The position numbers were made by a program, and so were the translations under genes. Source: Rhodovarius crocodyli (lineage in GTDB: Bacteria; Pseudomonadota; Alphaproteobacteria; Acetobacterales; Acetobacteraceae). Taken from it: DNA of 64,000 nucleotides. Each line of letters opens with the position of its first letter. Positions within the stretch are counted from its first letter, which is position 1. Under the pieces are notes generated by a model, which worked only from the letters and a program-made list of their open reading frames with translations, ran no database searches and was not told the DNA's origin. Location: NCBI GenBank assembly GCA_945901085.1, contig CAMDJV010000007.1:50658-114657 (forward strand). Direction: 5' to 3'. Shown here piece after piece: positions 29,505-39,960 of the stretch.

Positions 29505-30233
29505 ATGATCCTCTGGCCGCAACCCGATGGCTCGGTGCTGGCCACGCCGCAGCCGGCGCATGCCATCATTGCCGGCCAGTTGATGCGCCGGCTGGCGGAG
29601 CGGCCCGAGCCTTTCGAGCCCGCGGTGACGGCGGCCATCGAGCATGATTGCCCCTGGCAGGCCTGGGAAATGGCGCCGGAATTCGACAAGGCGACCGGCC
29701 TGCCGCGGGCGTTCAACGCGCTCTCCGGTGAGGAGCATGTGCCGATGTGGGAGCAGGGCGTGGCCATGGCGCTCGCCAATTTCGGCCAGCTTGTGGGGCT
29801 GCTGGTGATGCGCCATGGCAGCCATATTTATCGCCTGGGCATTTTGGGCGGGCGGGTAGCACCCTCACCCGTCTCCCTCGCCGCCATGCAGGGCTATATG
29901 GCGCGGGAGCAGGAGAGGGGGGCGGCCATCATGGCCCGGCTGGGCATGGTCGAGGCTGAGGTGGCGCCGCTGTCGCAAAAGCTGGGCATGGTGGATAGCA
30001 TCGCGCTGGCGCTGTGCTGGGGGCAGGCGCGGTTTTCGGTGGCTGCGAGCACGCTGACCCGCATTGCGCCCTTTGCCGCGCGGATTGATCCTTGGCCGTT
30101 TGATGCGCCATCCCTGGAGGTTGCGACCGAGGCGCTGCATATCCCAGCACCCTTCGCGGATGCTGAGGCGATGCGCGCGGCCTGGCCGGAGCTGCCGCGC
30201 CGGATGCTGCGCTTCACGCTGTGCGGGCCATGA
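29505..30233 (+). CDS. DUF3891-family protein embedded in the yej operon
   Basis: A 242-residue cytosolic protein, no signal peptide or membrane segment. QPAHAIIAGQLMRRLAERPE near residue 17, AAIEHDCPWQAWEMAPEFD near residue 46, and LVGLLVMRHGSHIYRLG near residue 96 resemble the H-x-x-x-x-G-Q-x, H-D-x-x-W and H-x-x-x-L histidine/aspartate pattern of DUF3891, an HD-like metal-binding family of unknown function. It starts 31 bases after yejB and its stop overlaps the ATG of yejE by four bases, so it is transcribed with the transporter. I do not know of a reason for this insertion. Confidence 0.75.
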   Translation: MILWPQPDGSVLATPQPAHAIIAGQLMRRLAERPEPFEPAVTAAIEHDCPWQAWEMAPEFDKATGLPRAFNALSGEEHVPMWEQGVAMALANFGQLVGLLVMRHGSHIYRLGILGGRVAPSPVSLAAMQGYMAREQERGAAIMARLGMVEAEVAPLSQKLGMVDSIALALCWGQARFSVAASTLTRIAPFAARIDPWPFDAPSLEVATEALHIPAPFADAEAMRAAWPELPRRMLRFTLCGP

Positions 30234-31263
30234 CGCTGAGCCCTGTCACCCGCCGGCGATTGGCGAATTTCCAGGCCAACCGGCGCGGCTGGTGGTCCTT
30301 TTGGCTGTTCACGGCGCTGTTTCTGGTGACGCTTTTCGCCGAATTTATCGCCAATGACCGGCCGCTGCTGGTGCATGTGGATGGCCGCTGGCTGGTGCCG
30401 GTGCTGGTGGATTATGCCGAGAGCGATGTGGTGCCCGATGGGCTGCCCACCGATGCCGATTGGCATGACCCTGAGATGGAGCGCGCCATTGCCGAACGCG
30501 GCTGGGCGATTTGGCCGCCCATTCGCTATGCCCATTCCACCGTGGTGCGCAATCTCGGCCGGCCCGCCCCGGCGCCGCCATCGGCCAGGAACTGGCTGGG
30601 CACGGATGACCAGGCGCGCGATGTGGCGGCGCGGGTGATGTATGGCTTTCGCATTTCGGTGCTGTTTGGCTTCACGCTGACCATCATAGCCAGCCTCATC
30701 GGCATCGCCGCCGGCGCGGTGCAGGGGTTTTATGGCGGGCTGACGGATTTGTTGTTTCAGCGCTTCATCGAAATCTGGTCGGGCATGCCGCAGCTATTTT
30801 TGTTGATTATTCTGGCCAGCATCATCCAGCCCAGCTTTTGGACCTTGCTGGGGTTTTTGCTGTTGTTTTCCTGGATGGGGCTGACCGGGGTGGTGCGGGC
30901 GGAGTTTTTGCGCGGGCGGAACCTGGATTATGTGCGCGCGGCGAGGGCGCTGGGGGTGGGGGATGCGAGCCTGATGTTCCGCCATATTCTGCCCAATGCG
31001 ATGGTGGCCACGCTGACCTTTCTGCCCTTCACCCTCTCAGGTTCGGTGACCGTGCTGGCCTCGCTTGATTTTCTGGGGTTTGGCCTGCCGCCGGGCTCGC
31101 CCTCGCTGGGGGAATTGCTCAGCCAGGGCAAGAATAATCTCCAAGCACCTTGGCTGGCCTTCACCGGCTTCGTGGTATTGGGCGGCGTGCTGACATTGCT
31201 GATCTTCGTGGGCGAGGCGGTGCGGGACGCCTTTGACCCGCGCAAATTGCCGGGAGGTGCGGC

Positions 31264-31267
<4 letters not shown>
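30230..31267 (+). CDS. yejE: Peptide ABC transporter permease (YejE type)
   Basis: A 345-residue inner-membrane permease. RGWWSFWLFTALFLVTLFAE is the first membrane segment, followed by the long periplasmic loop typical of YejE with RYAHSTVV and RNWLGTDDQARDVAARVMYG (the D-x-x-G-R-D-like motif of DppC/OppC permeases). The EAA loop is YVRAARALGVGDASLMFRHI near residue 235. It starts inside the stop of the DUF3891 gene and ends four bases into yejF, so all are tightly coupled. Confidence 0.9.
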
Positions 31268-32836
<1,569 letters not shown>

Positions 32837-32847
<11 letters not shown>

Positions 32848-33280
32848 CGTTGAGAGCCCTGAACTGGGCGAATTGCGCGCGCTGCTCAATGCCGAGCGGG
32901 TGCGGCTGGGCGTGCATATCCGCAAGATGAACAGCCCGGGCAGCCCGGTCTATGATTACTGGGAGAATGTGGTGCCGGCGGCGCTCATCCTGTTCAGCAG
33001 CTTTGGCGCCACGGCCTTCATCCATTTCTATGTCGGCGCGGTGGTGCTGGGCCTGGGCTGCTGGTGGTGGTTGGCCAAGGTGCAGCCCAAGGTGAAGGAT
33101 GGCGTGTTCCACCGCACGGCGGAGCTGGTGCTGAACAATGAGATGCAGTTTCAGCTGCTCTGGTCACGCGGCATTCTCACCCTTTACGCCAAATTGCCCG
33201 ATGGCGCCGAACGGGTTGCGACCCGCCGGGATGATTGGCGCGAATTCGTCCGCAGCCTGCGCAGTGAGGTAACACCCTGA
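32837..33280 (+). CDS. Small membrane protein of unknown function
   Basis: A 147-residue protein, ATG 32837 inside the last codons of yejF (11-base overlap in another frame). Two hydrophobic segments lie at about residues 49-80 (AALILFSSFGATAFIHFYVG and AVVLGLGCWWWL). The N-terminus is charged and the C-terminal 70 residues are soluble and basic (RDDWREFVRSLRSE). I do not recognise the family. Its overlap with the transporter operon and with the following dehydrogenase (one base) suggests shared transcription only. Confidence 0.65.
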
Positions 33281-34212
33281 TGGCCATTCTTCTTTCCACC
33301 AAAGCCGCAATCATGGCGGAATGGCGCGACGCCATGCTGGCGGTTGATCCCTCGCTCGATATTCGCCTTTTCCCCGATGCGGGCGAGCCCGCGGAGATTG
33401 AGGTGGCGGTGTGCTGGAGCAGCCATGATATGGCGGAGCTGCGGCGCTACCCCAATCTCAAGCTCCTGGTCTCGATGGGGGCGGGGGTGGATCATTTGCT
33501 GCGCGCCCCCGGGCCGCCACCCGGCGTGCCGGTGGCGCGGCTGAAGGATGACCGGCTGACCACCGCCATGGGCGAATGGGTGCTGCTGAATGTGCTGCGC
33601 TTCCATCGCCAGGACGCCGAATATCGCGCCCAGCAAGCCCAGCGCCTCTGGCGCGAATTGCCCGCACCCGACACCGCGCAGCGGCGGGTGGGTATTCTGG
33701 GCCTGGGGCAATTGGGCACCCATGCGGCTGGGCTGCTGCGCGTGGTGGGCTTTCCGGTGCTGGGCTGGACCCGTCAGCCGCGGCAAATAGAGGGCGTGAC
33801 CTGCTTTGCCGGGGCCGAGGGGCTGCGCGCGATGCTGGGGCAGACCGATATCCTGGTCTGCCTGCTGCCGCTCACCCCACAGACCCGGGGCATTATCAAT
33901 CGCGAGACGCTGGCGCTGCTGCCGCCGGGCAGTTTTGTGATCAATTCCGGCCGCGGTGGCCATATGGTGGCCGATGACCTGCTGGCGGCGCTCGATAGCG
34001 GGCATATTGCCGGTGCGGCGCTGGATGTGTTTGAGCCTGAGCCGCTGCCGGCGGAACATCGCTTCTGGGGGCATGAGAAGGTGCTGGTCTGGCCGCATGC
34101 CTCCTCCATCACGATTCCGCGCAGCGCCGCACCGCAGGTGGTGGAGAATATCCACCGGTTGCGCCAGGGGCGGGCGCTGATCAATTTGGTGGATTTTTCG
34201 GCCGGTTATTGA
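33280..34212 (+). CDS. D-isomer 2-hydroxyacid dehydrogenase, GhrA-like
   Basis: A 310-residue NAD(P)H-dependent reductase, probably for glyoxylate/hydroxypyruvate. LLVSMGAGVDHLLRAP near residue 66 is the family's conserved S-x-G-A-G-V-D motif, GILGLGQLGTHAAGLL near residue 137 is the Rossmann motif, NSGRGGHMVADDLLAALDSG carries the catalytic Arg, ALDVFEPEPLP the Glu and VWPHASSIT the His. The PHAS and FEPEPLP form is that of GhrA. Start overlaps the membrane protein's stop by one base. A terminator-type repeat follows. Confidence 0.92.
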   Translation: MAILLSTKAAIMAEWRDAMLAVDPSLDIRLFPDAGEPAEIEVAVCWSSHDMAELRRYPNLKLLVSMGAGVDHLLRAPGPPPGVPVARLKDDRLTTAMGEWVLLNVLRFHRQDAEYRAQQAQRLWRELPAPDTAQRRVGILGLGQLGTHAAGLLRVVGFPVLGWTRQPRQIEGVTCFAGAEGLRAMLGQTDILVCLLPLTPQTRGIINRETLALLPPGSFVINSGRGGHMVADDLLAALDSGHIAGAALDVFEPEPLPAEHRFWGHEKVLVWPHASSITIPRSAAPQVVENIHRLRQGRALINLVDFSAGY

Positions 34213-34239
34213 AGCCGGGAGGCGGGACCAGGACTCTCG

Positions 34240-34300
34240 GGGGCAGATGAGATCGAGCGGCAAAGCCCTTCCGCTCTTTTCCTCGCCACCCGCGTTTTTC
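34240..34300 (+). repeat. Intergenic palindromic repeat, diverged copy D
   Basis: Located between the convergent GhrA-like gene and mlaC. TCGAGCGGCAAAGCCCTTCC and CTTTTCC..TCGCCA parallel the copy at 51735-51880 (TCGAGGGGCAAAGCCCCTCG, CTTTTCC..TCGCCA), and the trailing CGTTTTTCAG resembles the TTCGTCTTTCCCCAG tail. Stem GAGCGG/CCGCTC replaces GAGGGG/CCCCTC. Confidence 0.6.
34255..34280 (+). terminator. Terminator after the GhrA-like gene
   Basis: GAGCGG (34255-34260) and CCGCTC (34271-34276) are followed by TTTT. It lies 43 bases past the stop and forms the core of repeat copy D. Confidence 0.65.
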
Positions 34301-34309
34301 AGTCGCCTG

Positions 34310-34918
34310 CTACCGCGCCGCCTGCGCGCGCATGGCGGTGAGCAGCGCTGCCACCTGGCCACCGCCGCGCTGGATGACGGAGGCATATTCGCTGCGCTGG
34401 GTGAGGCGCAGCGAGGTGCCCTCGGCGATGAGATCGACAATCTTGGGTTGGCCGCCGCTTTCCGCCACCCGCCAATCCAGATTGAAGGGGTTGGAGTTGG
34501 GGCGAGTGACGACTGTGCTGACCAGCGCATCATCCTCGGTGCGCGATTGGGTGCGGCCGAGTGCGAAGCGCACGCCCTGGTATTCGCCAAAGCGGCCGGC
34601 GAGGTTGCGGATCAGGCTGGCCTCGAAGAGGCGCAGATAATCCTGCTGCTCGGCCGGGGTTGCGATGCGCCAGAAGCGGCCGAGCACGAAGCGGCCCACC
34701 GTCTCAATATCCACGCTGCGGCGTAGGATGGAGGCTACGCGCTCCTGCCGTGCGGCGGGGCTCAGCCCCGGATTATTGATCGCAGCCACCAGCTCATCAC
34801 CTGCGGCCTGGATGAAGCCTGCGGCGCGCGCAGTGTCCATCTGGGCCTGCGAAGGCGACGTGCAAAGCAGCCCCAGGCTGAGCACGGCGAAATCGCGGCG
34901 GTTCAGTAGCAACATCAA
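34310..34918 (-). CDS. mlaC: Phospholipid-trafficking periplasmic protein MlaC
   Basis: A 202-residue periplasmic lipid carrier that takes phospholipid from the outer-membrane lipoprotein MlaA to the inner membrane. Signal sequence LNRRDFAVLSLGLLCTSPSQAQ. RRSVDIETVGRFVLGRFWRI, then QQDYLRLFEASLIRNLAGRF, and KIVDLIAEGTSLRLTQRSEY (the V-D-x-x-x-x-G-x-S-L motif) are typical. It sits seven bases after mlaA. The inner-membrane Mla ABC parts are not in this window. Confidence 0.92.
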   Translation of the reverse strand: MMLLLNRRDFAVLSLGLLCTSPSQAQMDTARAAGFIQAAGDELVAAINNPGLSPAARQERVASILRRSVDIETVGRFVLGRFWRIATPAEQQDYLRLFEASLIRNLAGRFGEYQGVRFALGRTQSRTEDDALVSTVVTRPNSNPFNLDWRVAESGGQPKIVDLIAEGTSLRLTQRSEYASVIQRGGGQVAALLTAMRAQAAR

Positions 34919-34924
34919 CCCTCC

Positions 34925-35686
34925 TCAACGGGAAGGCGGTTGATGGCCCACGGCGTCGCGATTGGCAATGGCGGCGGCGCGGGCCTGGCGGCGGGCATTG
35001 CGCATGGCGGCATAGGGGTCGAGCGATGTCCGGTTTATATCATCGATGAAATCGAAGTAATAATCGCGGGTATCCAGCATCGAAGCGCCACCGCGCACAC
35101 CAGCAAGCAGGTCCACAGCCAGGCCCTGGCCGAACCAGGTGAGTGGTTGGGCGGCGGTGTCCACACCCAGGCCCGCCAGGTCACGCAGGTTGCTCGGGCC
35201 TAGAATCGGCAGGAACAGAAAGGGCCCCTCTGCCACGCCAAAGGTGGCCAATGTCTGGCCGAAATCCTCATAATGCACGGGCACGCCGAAACGGCTTTCC
35301 GCCACGTCGAATATGCCACCCAAGCCCAGCGTGGTGTTGATGACGAAGCGGCCCAGCGTGTCGCCCGCCCGCACGGGTTCGCCCTGCAACATGTCATTGA
35401 GCAGCACCACGGGGGTGCGCAGGTTGTTCAGAACGCTGCTGACGCTATGGCGCACGGGTGCGGGCAGCCAGCGATAAGCGCCGTTCAGAGGCCTAAGGAT
35501 GGCGCCGTCGATCGCCTGATGAACATCGAACATCGCGCGGTTGAAGGGTTCTGCGGGGTCATTGGTGGCGCGGTACTCTGCCAGGGCCTCGGGGTCCGAG
35601 GCTGGGGGCGGCGTGGCGCAGCCGGCCAGCAGCCCGACCAGTGCTGCGATTGCGCACAAATAGATCGCGGGCAGAGGGCGCTGCAT
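34925..35686 (-). CDS. mlaA: Outer-membrane lipoprotein MlaA (VacJ)
   Basis: A 253-residue lipoprotein that removes phospholipid from the outer leaflet. The lipobox LAGC gives acylation at Cys 23. DPAEPFNRAMFDVHQAIDG (D-P-x-E-x-x-N-R), VLNNLRTPVVLLNDMLQGE, GIFDVAESRFGVPVHYEDFG and GPFLFLPILGPSNLRDLAG are the conserved MlaA blocks. The C-terminus contains YYFDFIDDINRTSLDPYAAM, the expected Y-D-x-x-R-x-x-x-D-P-Y pattern. First gene of an mlaA-mlaC pair; divergent from metF. Confidence 0.93.
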   Translation of the reverse strand: MQRPLPAIYLCAIAALVGLLAGCATPPPASDPEALAEYRATNDPAEPFNRAMFDVHQAIDGAILRPLNGAYRWLPAPVRHSVSSVLNNLRTPVVLLNDMLQGEPVRAGDTLGRFVINTTLGLGGIFDVAESRFGVPVHYEDFGQTLATFGVAEGPFLFLPILGPSNLRDLAGLGVDTAAQPLTWFGQGLAVDLLAGVRGGASMLDTRDYYFDFIDDINRTSLDPYAAMRNARRQARAAAIANRDAVGHQPPSR

Positions 35687-35717
35687 GAGGCTCGGTTCAG
35701 CTTTCGGGTTCGAGGCG

Positions 35718-35738
35718 GCGTTCGCGCATGACGAACGC
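35718..35738. other. Perfect hairpin in the mlaA/metF divergent region
   Basis: GCGTTCG (35718-35724) and CGAACGC (35732-35738) flank a seven-base spacer in the shared promoter region. A regulator site or a leader hairpin of mlaA are both possible; no SAM-riboswitch sequence is visible upstream of metF. Confidence 0.35.
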
Positions 35739-35842
35739 GGATGTTCTAGCGTAACGCATGGGCTTCGGGAACAGTTACCTGTATTGCGGCTTGCAACGGC
35801 GCAACCCTTGCGTGAACCTGTCCTGTGGGCCATTTGCGGGCC

Positions 35843-36793
35843 ATGGATCAGGCAAGCCACGACACCATCCGCCACGGCACTTTGGAGCGCTGGCTCACCG
35901 GGCCGCGCATTCCCGCGCTTCCGGCGCCGCGCGATATGGCGCCGCCCAAGCTCAGCTTCGAGTTTTTCCCGCCGAAAAGCGCCACCATGGAGGCCAATCT
36001 GTGGGAATGCATCCGCCGGTTGGAGCCACTCGCGCCGCGTTTTGTCAGCGTGACCTATGGCGCGGGCGGCACCACCCGCAGCCGCACCCATGCCACCGTA
36101 TCGCGCATCGTGGCCGAAACGAGCCTCACGCCCGCCGCCCATCTCACCACGGTGGGCGCCACGCGTGAGGAAGTGCATGAGGTGGCCCGCGAATACTGGG
36201 CGGCTGGGGTGCGCCACATCGTGGCCCTGCGTGGCGACCCGCCGGTGGGGGCAGCGCAATATGAACCGCATCCGGGCGGCTATGCCCAGGCGGAGGATTT
36301 GGTCCGCGGCCTGCGCGGCGTGGCCGATTTCGATATCACGGTGGGCGCCTATCCCGAGACCCACCCGACAGCGCTCTCGCCCGAGGCGGATCTCGATTTT
36401 CTCAAGCGCAAGATCGATGCCGGCGCCACCCGCGCCATCACCCAGTATTTCTTTGATACCGACATCTATCTGCGTTTCATCGAGCGCTGCCACAAGGCGG
36501 GCATCACTGTGCCCATCGTGCCGGGCATCCTGCCGGTGACCAATTTTGCCCAGGTGGTGAAATTTTCGGCCATGTGCGGCGCATCGGTGCCGGACTGGAT
36601 GGGCCATCTTTTTGAAGGCATTGATGATGATGCCGAGACGCGCAAGATGGTGGCGGCCATGGTCGCGGCCGAGCAGGTGCGCCTGCTGCAGGCCAATGGG
36701 GTGGATGAGTTCCATATCTATACGCTGAACCGCTCAGACCTGGCTTATGCCGTGGCGCATCTTTTGGGGGCGCGGCCGAGGCCGGCGGTCTAG
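35843..36793 (+). CDS. metF: Methylenetetrahydrofolate reductase
   Basis: A 316-residue FAD enzyme that reduces 5,10-methylene-THF to 5-methyl-THF for methionine synthesis. LSFEFFPPKS near residue 37 carries the catalytic Glu, FVSVTYGAGGTTRSRTH the FAD-contact region, HIVALRGDPP near residue 133 the R-G-D motif, and QYFFDTDIYLRFIERCH and VPIVPGILPVTNFAQV the folate-binding parts. ATG 35843 was chosen over the upstream GTG 35825 and the internal ATG 35936. Divergent from mlaA; not next to other methionine genes. Confidence 0.93.
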   Translation: MDQASHDTIRHGTLERWLTGPRIPALPAPRDMAPPKLSFEFFPPKSATMEANLWECIRRLEPLAPRFVSVTYGAGGTTRSRTHATVSRIVAETSLTPAAHLTTVGATREEVHEVAREYWAAGVRHIVALRGDPPVGAAQYEPHPGGYAQAEDLVRGLRGVADFDITVGAYPETHPTALSPEADLDFLKRKIDAGATRAITQYFFDTDIYLRFIERCHKAGITVPIVPGILPVTNFAQVVKFSAMCGASVPDWMGHLFEGIDDDAETRKMVAAMVAAEQVRLLQANGVDEFHIYTLNRSDLAYAVAHLLGARPRPAV

Positions 36794-36944
36794 GCTGGCG
36801 ACCCCGCGTTTTTCATGAATTTTGCGCGCGCTTACGGCCACCGTTTCTGGCCATGGCGGGCGCGGCGGCGGTGGCGAACTGGACAAGTGTGTCCGCTCGC
36901 GCCAAACCCTGCCTCCCCACTGCGAAATTTCCGGAGTCCCGCCC

Positions 36945-37238
36945 ATGTCCAGCCCTGATCGCACCACCTATGACCGGATCGCCGCGATCATCGCAGAGAC
37001 GGCCAATGTGGCGCCGGAGAAGATCAACCCCAAAGCGCATGTGATTAATGATCTGGGCATCGATAGCCTTGATTTCCTTGATATCGTCTTCGCCATCGAC
37101 AAGGAATTCGGCATCAAGGTGCCGGTTGAGGCATGGACTGAGGCGGTGAATGCTGGCAAGGCGCCGGCAGAGCAGTACTTCATCCTGGGCCCGCTGGCCG
37201 AGCGGATTGACGAACTCGTCCAGGCCAAGACCGCTTGA
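36945..37238 (+). CDS. acpXL: Acyl carrier protein AcpXL for very-long-chain fatty acids
   Basis: A 97-residue acyl carrier protein. [20 protein letters not shown] carries the phosphopantetheine Ser in D-S-L. The sequence [20 protein letters not shown] and the extended C-terminus ([19 protein letters not shown]) fit AcpXL, which carries the 27-hydroxyoctacosanoyl-type chain placed on rhizobial lipid A. First gene of a four-gene cluster; its TGA overlaps the TTG start of the dehydratase gene. GGAG lies 8 bases before ATG 36945. Confidence 0.92.
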   Translation: MSSPDRTTYDRIAAIIAETANVAPEKINPKAHVINDLGIDSLDFLDIVFAIDKEFGIKVPVEAWTEAVNAGKAPAEQYFILGPLAERIDELVQAKTA

Positions 37239-37684
37239 AACTCGAATATTTCTCCATGCTGGACCGCATCGTGGCGCGCGATGCGGAGAGCCTTGTGGCC
37301 GAGGCCACCCTGCCCGATGAAAGCCCGATCTTTGAGGGGCATTTCCCCGGCTTTCCGCTGCTGCCCGGTGTGCTGATGATTGAGTGCATGGCCCAGGCCG
37401 GTGGCTGGCTGATGCTGGCAAGACAGGAATTTGCCCGGATGCCGTTGCTGGCGAAGGTGGGCCAGGCGAAGCTGCGCGGGATGCTGCTTCCGGGCGCGCT
37501 GCTGAGCGTCTCTGCCAAGCTGGTGCATGATGGCTCGGGCTATGCGGTGATGAGCGGGCGTATCGATAGCGGCGGCCAGATGGCGGCTGAGGCTGAATAC
37601 ACCTTACGCATCCTGCCCTTTCCCAATGACAGCCTGGCGGCGATGGTGCGCGGCCGCGGCACGGAGTTGGGGCTTTTGGCATGA
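37235..37684 (+). CDS. 3-hydroxyacyl-ACP dehydratase, FabZ-like (AcpXL cluster)
   Basis: A 149-residue hot-dog-fold enzyme. [20 protein letters not shown] at residues 34-53 contains the catalytic His and Glu of FabZ. It starts at TTG 37235, overlapping the stop of acpXL by four bases (TTGA), so it is coupled. It is expected to dehydrate the growing very-long-chain acyl group on AcpXL. The open C-terminus ([11 protein letters not shown]) has no known role. Confidence 0.9.
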   Translation: MKLEYFSMLDRIVARDAESLVAEATLPDESPIFEGHFPGFPLLPGVLMIECMAQAGGWLMLARQEFARMPLLAKVGQAKLRGMLLPGALLSVSAKLVHDGSGYAVMSGRIDSGGQMAAEAEYTLRILPFPNDSLAAMVRGRGTELGLLA

Positions 37685-38709
37685 AGCGGGTTTGCATCAC
37701 CGGGGTGGGTTTGATCTCCTCGCTGGGCGTGGGGCGGCAGGCGCATCTGCCGCTGGGCCCGGCGCGGCGCGATGAGGATAATTTTGCGCCTTTCCCCATT
37801 CATCCCTTACCGGCGCTGGGGATGGAGAGTGTCATACCCCGCCGCGAATACCGGCAAATGGAGAATTTTCAGCGCCTGGGCACCTATGCTGCGGGGCTGG
37901 CCATTGCCGATGCCGATGCGGCCGCGCTGGTGGCTGGCATGGATCTCGTGGTGGCCGCCGGCGGTGGGGAGCGCGATTGGGGGCTGGATGAGGCGATTCA
38001 GGCCGAGTTGCTCGCCATTCCGGCCCAGGGTCGGGAGGCCTGGCTGCATCAGAAGCTGGCCGATGGGCTGCGGCCCACGCTGTTCCTGGCGCAATTGCCC
38101 AATCTGCTCGCTGGTTCGATTTCCATTGTCCATCATGTCGCCGGCTCCTCGCGCACGCTGATGGGCGAGGAGGGGGCCGGGGCGGAGGCGCTGCGCGTGG
38201 CCGCCGCCCGCATCGCCGCTGGCACATCCGAGATGGTGCTGGTGGGCGGCGGGGTGATTGCCGAGCGCTGGGATGTGATGCTGGCCTTTGGTGCGGCGCT
38301 GCATCATGGGCCCTGGTGCCCGACGGCTGAGCGCGATGGCTTGGTCATGGGCAGCCAGGCCGGTTTCATGGTGCTGGAGAGCGAGGATCATGCCCGGGCG
38401 CGGCAGGCCCGCATTCTGGCCGTGCTGCGCGATGTGCGGGTTGATGCGGGGGCAGAGGAGGGCCGTGCCGCGTGTTTTGCCGCCCTGGCGCCGGCATCGG
38501 GCGGTCTTTCGGTTGCGCCGATGCGCGCGATGATGGTGCCGGGGGCGGAAATGCTGGCCGATGCGATCGGCTCGGGCTTTGAGGCCTCCTTCCCCGTGGG
38601 CGTGGCGCTGGCCGCGCTGCGGGTGGAGGCGGGTGCGCCCCCAATTGCGGTGCATGGCTTTGGCCATGGCTATGGCGAATTTTCGGCCCTGGTGGAGCCC
38701 TGCCCATGA
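37681..38709 (+). CDS. Ketosynthase-like partner protein without active-site cysteine
   Basis: A 342-residue thiolase-fold protein of the FabF family, shorter than a normal FabF (about 410). Opening [18 protein letters not shown] is FabF-like. Where an active enzyme has the A-C-S/A motif, this one has SISIVHHVAGSSRTLMGEEG, with no cysteine, and the C-terminal N-A-H-G-T and G-H motifs are also missing or altered. It therefore resembles a chain-length-factor-type partner (FabF2XL of rhizobia). It overlaps both neighbours by four bases. Confidence 0.82.
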   Translation: MKRVCITGVGLISSLGVGRQAHLPLGPARRDEDNFAPFPIHPLPALGMESVIPRREYRQMENFQRLGTYAAGLAIADADAAALVAGMDLVVAAGGGERDWGLDEAIQAELLAIPAQGREAWLHQKLADGLRPTLFLAQLPNLLAGSISIVHHVAGSSRTLMGEEGAGAEALRVAAARIAAGTSEMVLVGGGVIAERWDVMLAFGAALHHGPWCPTAERDGLVMGSQAGFMVLESEDHARARQARILAVLRDVRVDAGAEEGRAACFAALAPASGGLSVAPMRAMMVPGAEMLADAIGSGFEASFPVGVALAALRVEAGAPPIAVHGFGHGYGEFSALVEPCP

Positions 38710-39953
38710 AGGATCATCGCGGCCGCCCGCGCGTGGTGGTGACCGGCATGGGGCTGGTGACGGCGCTTGGGCGCGATTTGCCCTCGACATGGGCCGGGCT
38801 GATGGAGGGGCGTTCGGGCATTCGCCCCATCACCCGCTTCAACACCACTGGCATGCGCAGCCGCATTGGTGGCTGTGTGGATTTTCCGGGCGATGTGCCG
38901 GGCCGGCCGCTGACGGTGGCGCAGCGCCTGATCGCATTGGGTGAATTGGCGCTGGATGAGGCCCTGGCCATGGCCGGCCTGCCCAAGCCCTTCCCTGGGC
39001 CGCTCAGCCTGGGCCTGCCGCCCACCGAGCTGGAATGGCCGGCGCGGGCGGATATCATGCTTCGTGCGCAGGGCACCACGAATAGGGACCTTGCCATTGC
39101 CTCGACCGGCATGCCGGAGGTGCATCGGGTGCAGCAGGTGGTGGAGCCGGTGCGGCATTTCGCGGCGCGCTATGGCACGCGCGGCTTTCCGCAGGCTGTG
39201 ACCACGGCCTGCGCCTCGGGCGCCTCGGCCATTCAGATGGCGGTGGAGGCGATCCGCCGGGGTGAGACGGATTGCGTGCTGTCCGGCGGCTGCGAGGCCT
39301 CGATGACGCCCGAGACGATGATCCGCTTCTCGCTGCTGCAGGCGCTCTCCGCCCGCAATGATCCGCCGGAGACGGCGTCTCGCCCGTTCAGCCTGACGCG
39401 GGATGGTTTTATTATGGGCGATGGCGCGGCGGGGCTGGTGCTGGAAAGCATGGAGCATGCCACCGCGCGCGGCGCGACTATTCTGGGCGAAATTTTAGGC
39501 GTGGGCGAGCGGGCGGATACATTTCACCGCACCCGCTCCAGCCCCGATGGCCTGGCGATTTCCGGCGCGGTGGAAAATGCGTTGCGCGATGCCGGCCTCG
39601 ATGCCGATGCCATTGGCTATATCAACGCGCATGGCACCTCCACGCCGGAGAATGACAAGATGGAGGCCATGGCGATGCATCTCGTCTTCGGCGAGATCTG
39701 CCCGCCCATCTCGTCCACTAAATCCATGCTGGGCCACACCCTCTCGGCCGCGGGGGCGATTGAGGCGGTGATCTGCCTGCTGGCGCTGCGCCACCAGATG
39801 CTGCCGCCCACCATCAACCAGACCGATACCGACATGGCGCTGGGCGTGGATGTGGTACCGAATATGGCCCGCCCGCATGGTTTTTCGGCGGCCTTGTCGA
39901 ATAGTTTTGGTTTCGGCGGGCAGAATGTCTGCGTGGTGCTGGGCCGGGGCTGA
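38706..39953 (+). CDS. Beta-ketoacyl-ACP synthase, FabF-like (AcpXL cluster)
   Basis: A 415-residue condensing enzyme. Catalytic Cys in VTTACASGASAIQMAVEAIR near residue 170, first His in INAHGTSTPENDKMEA and second His in SMLGHTLSAAGAIEAV; GFGGQNVCVVLGRG is the usual C-terminal glycine motif. It overlaps the Cys-less partner gene by four bases. Together with AcpXL, FabZ and the partner protein it probably elongates very-long-chain acyl groups for lipid A. The adh and lpxXL genes that follow in rhizobia are not here. Confidence 0.92.
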   Translation: MKDHRGRPRVVVTGMGLVTALGRDLPSTWAGLMEGRSGIRPITRFNTTGMRSRIGGCVDFPGDVPGRPLTVAQRLIALGELALDEALAMAGLPKPFPGPLSLGLPPTELEWPARADIMLRAQGTTNRDLAIASTGMPEVHRVQQVVEPVRHFAARYGTRGFPQAVTTACASGASAIQMAVEAIRRGETDCVLSGGCEASMTPETMIRFSLLQALSARNDPPETASRPFSLTRDGFIMGDGAAGLVLESMEHATARGATILGEILGVGERADTFHRTRSSPDGLAISGAVENALRDAGLDADAIGYINAHGTSTPENDKMEAMAMHLVFGEICPPISSTKSMLGHTLSAAGAIEAVICLLALRHQMLPPTINQTDTDMALGVDVVPNMARPHGFSAALSNSFGFGGQNVCVVLGRG

Positions 39954-39960
39954 GCGGGGC

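Noticed and set aside
35687..35842. SAM riboswitch upstream of metF
   Set aside because: The region has one seven-pair hairpin but lacks the conserved SAM-II core sequence I would expect, and the hairpin lies far from the start.
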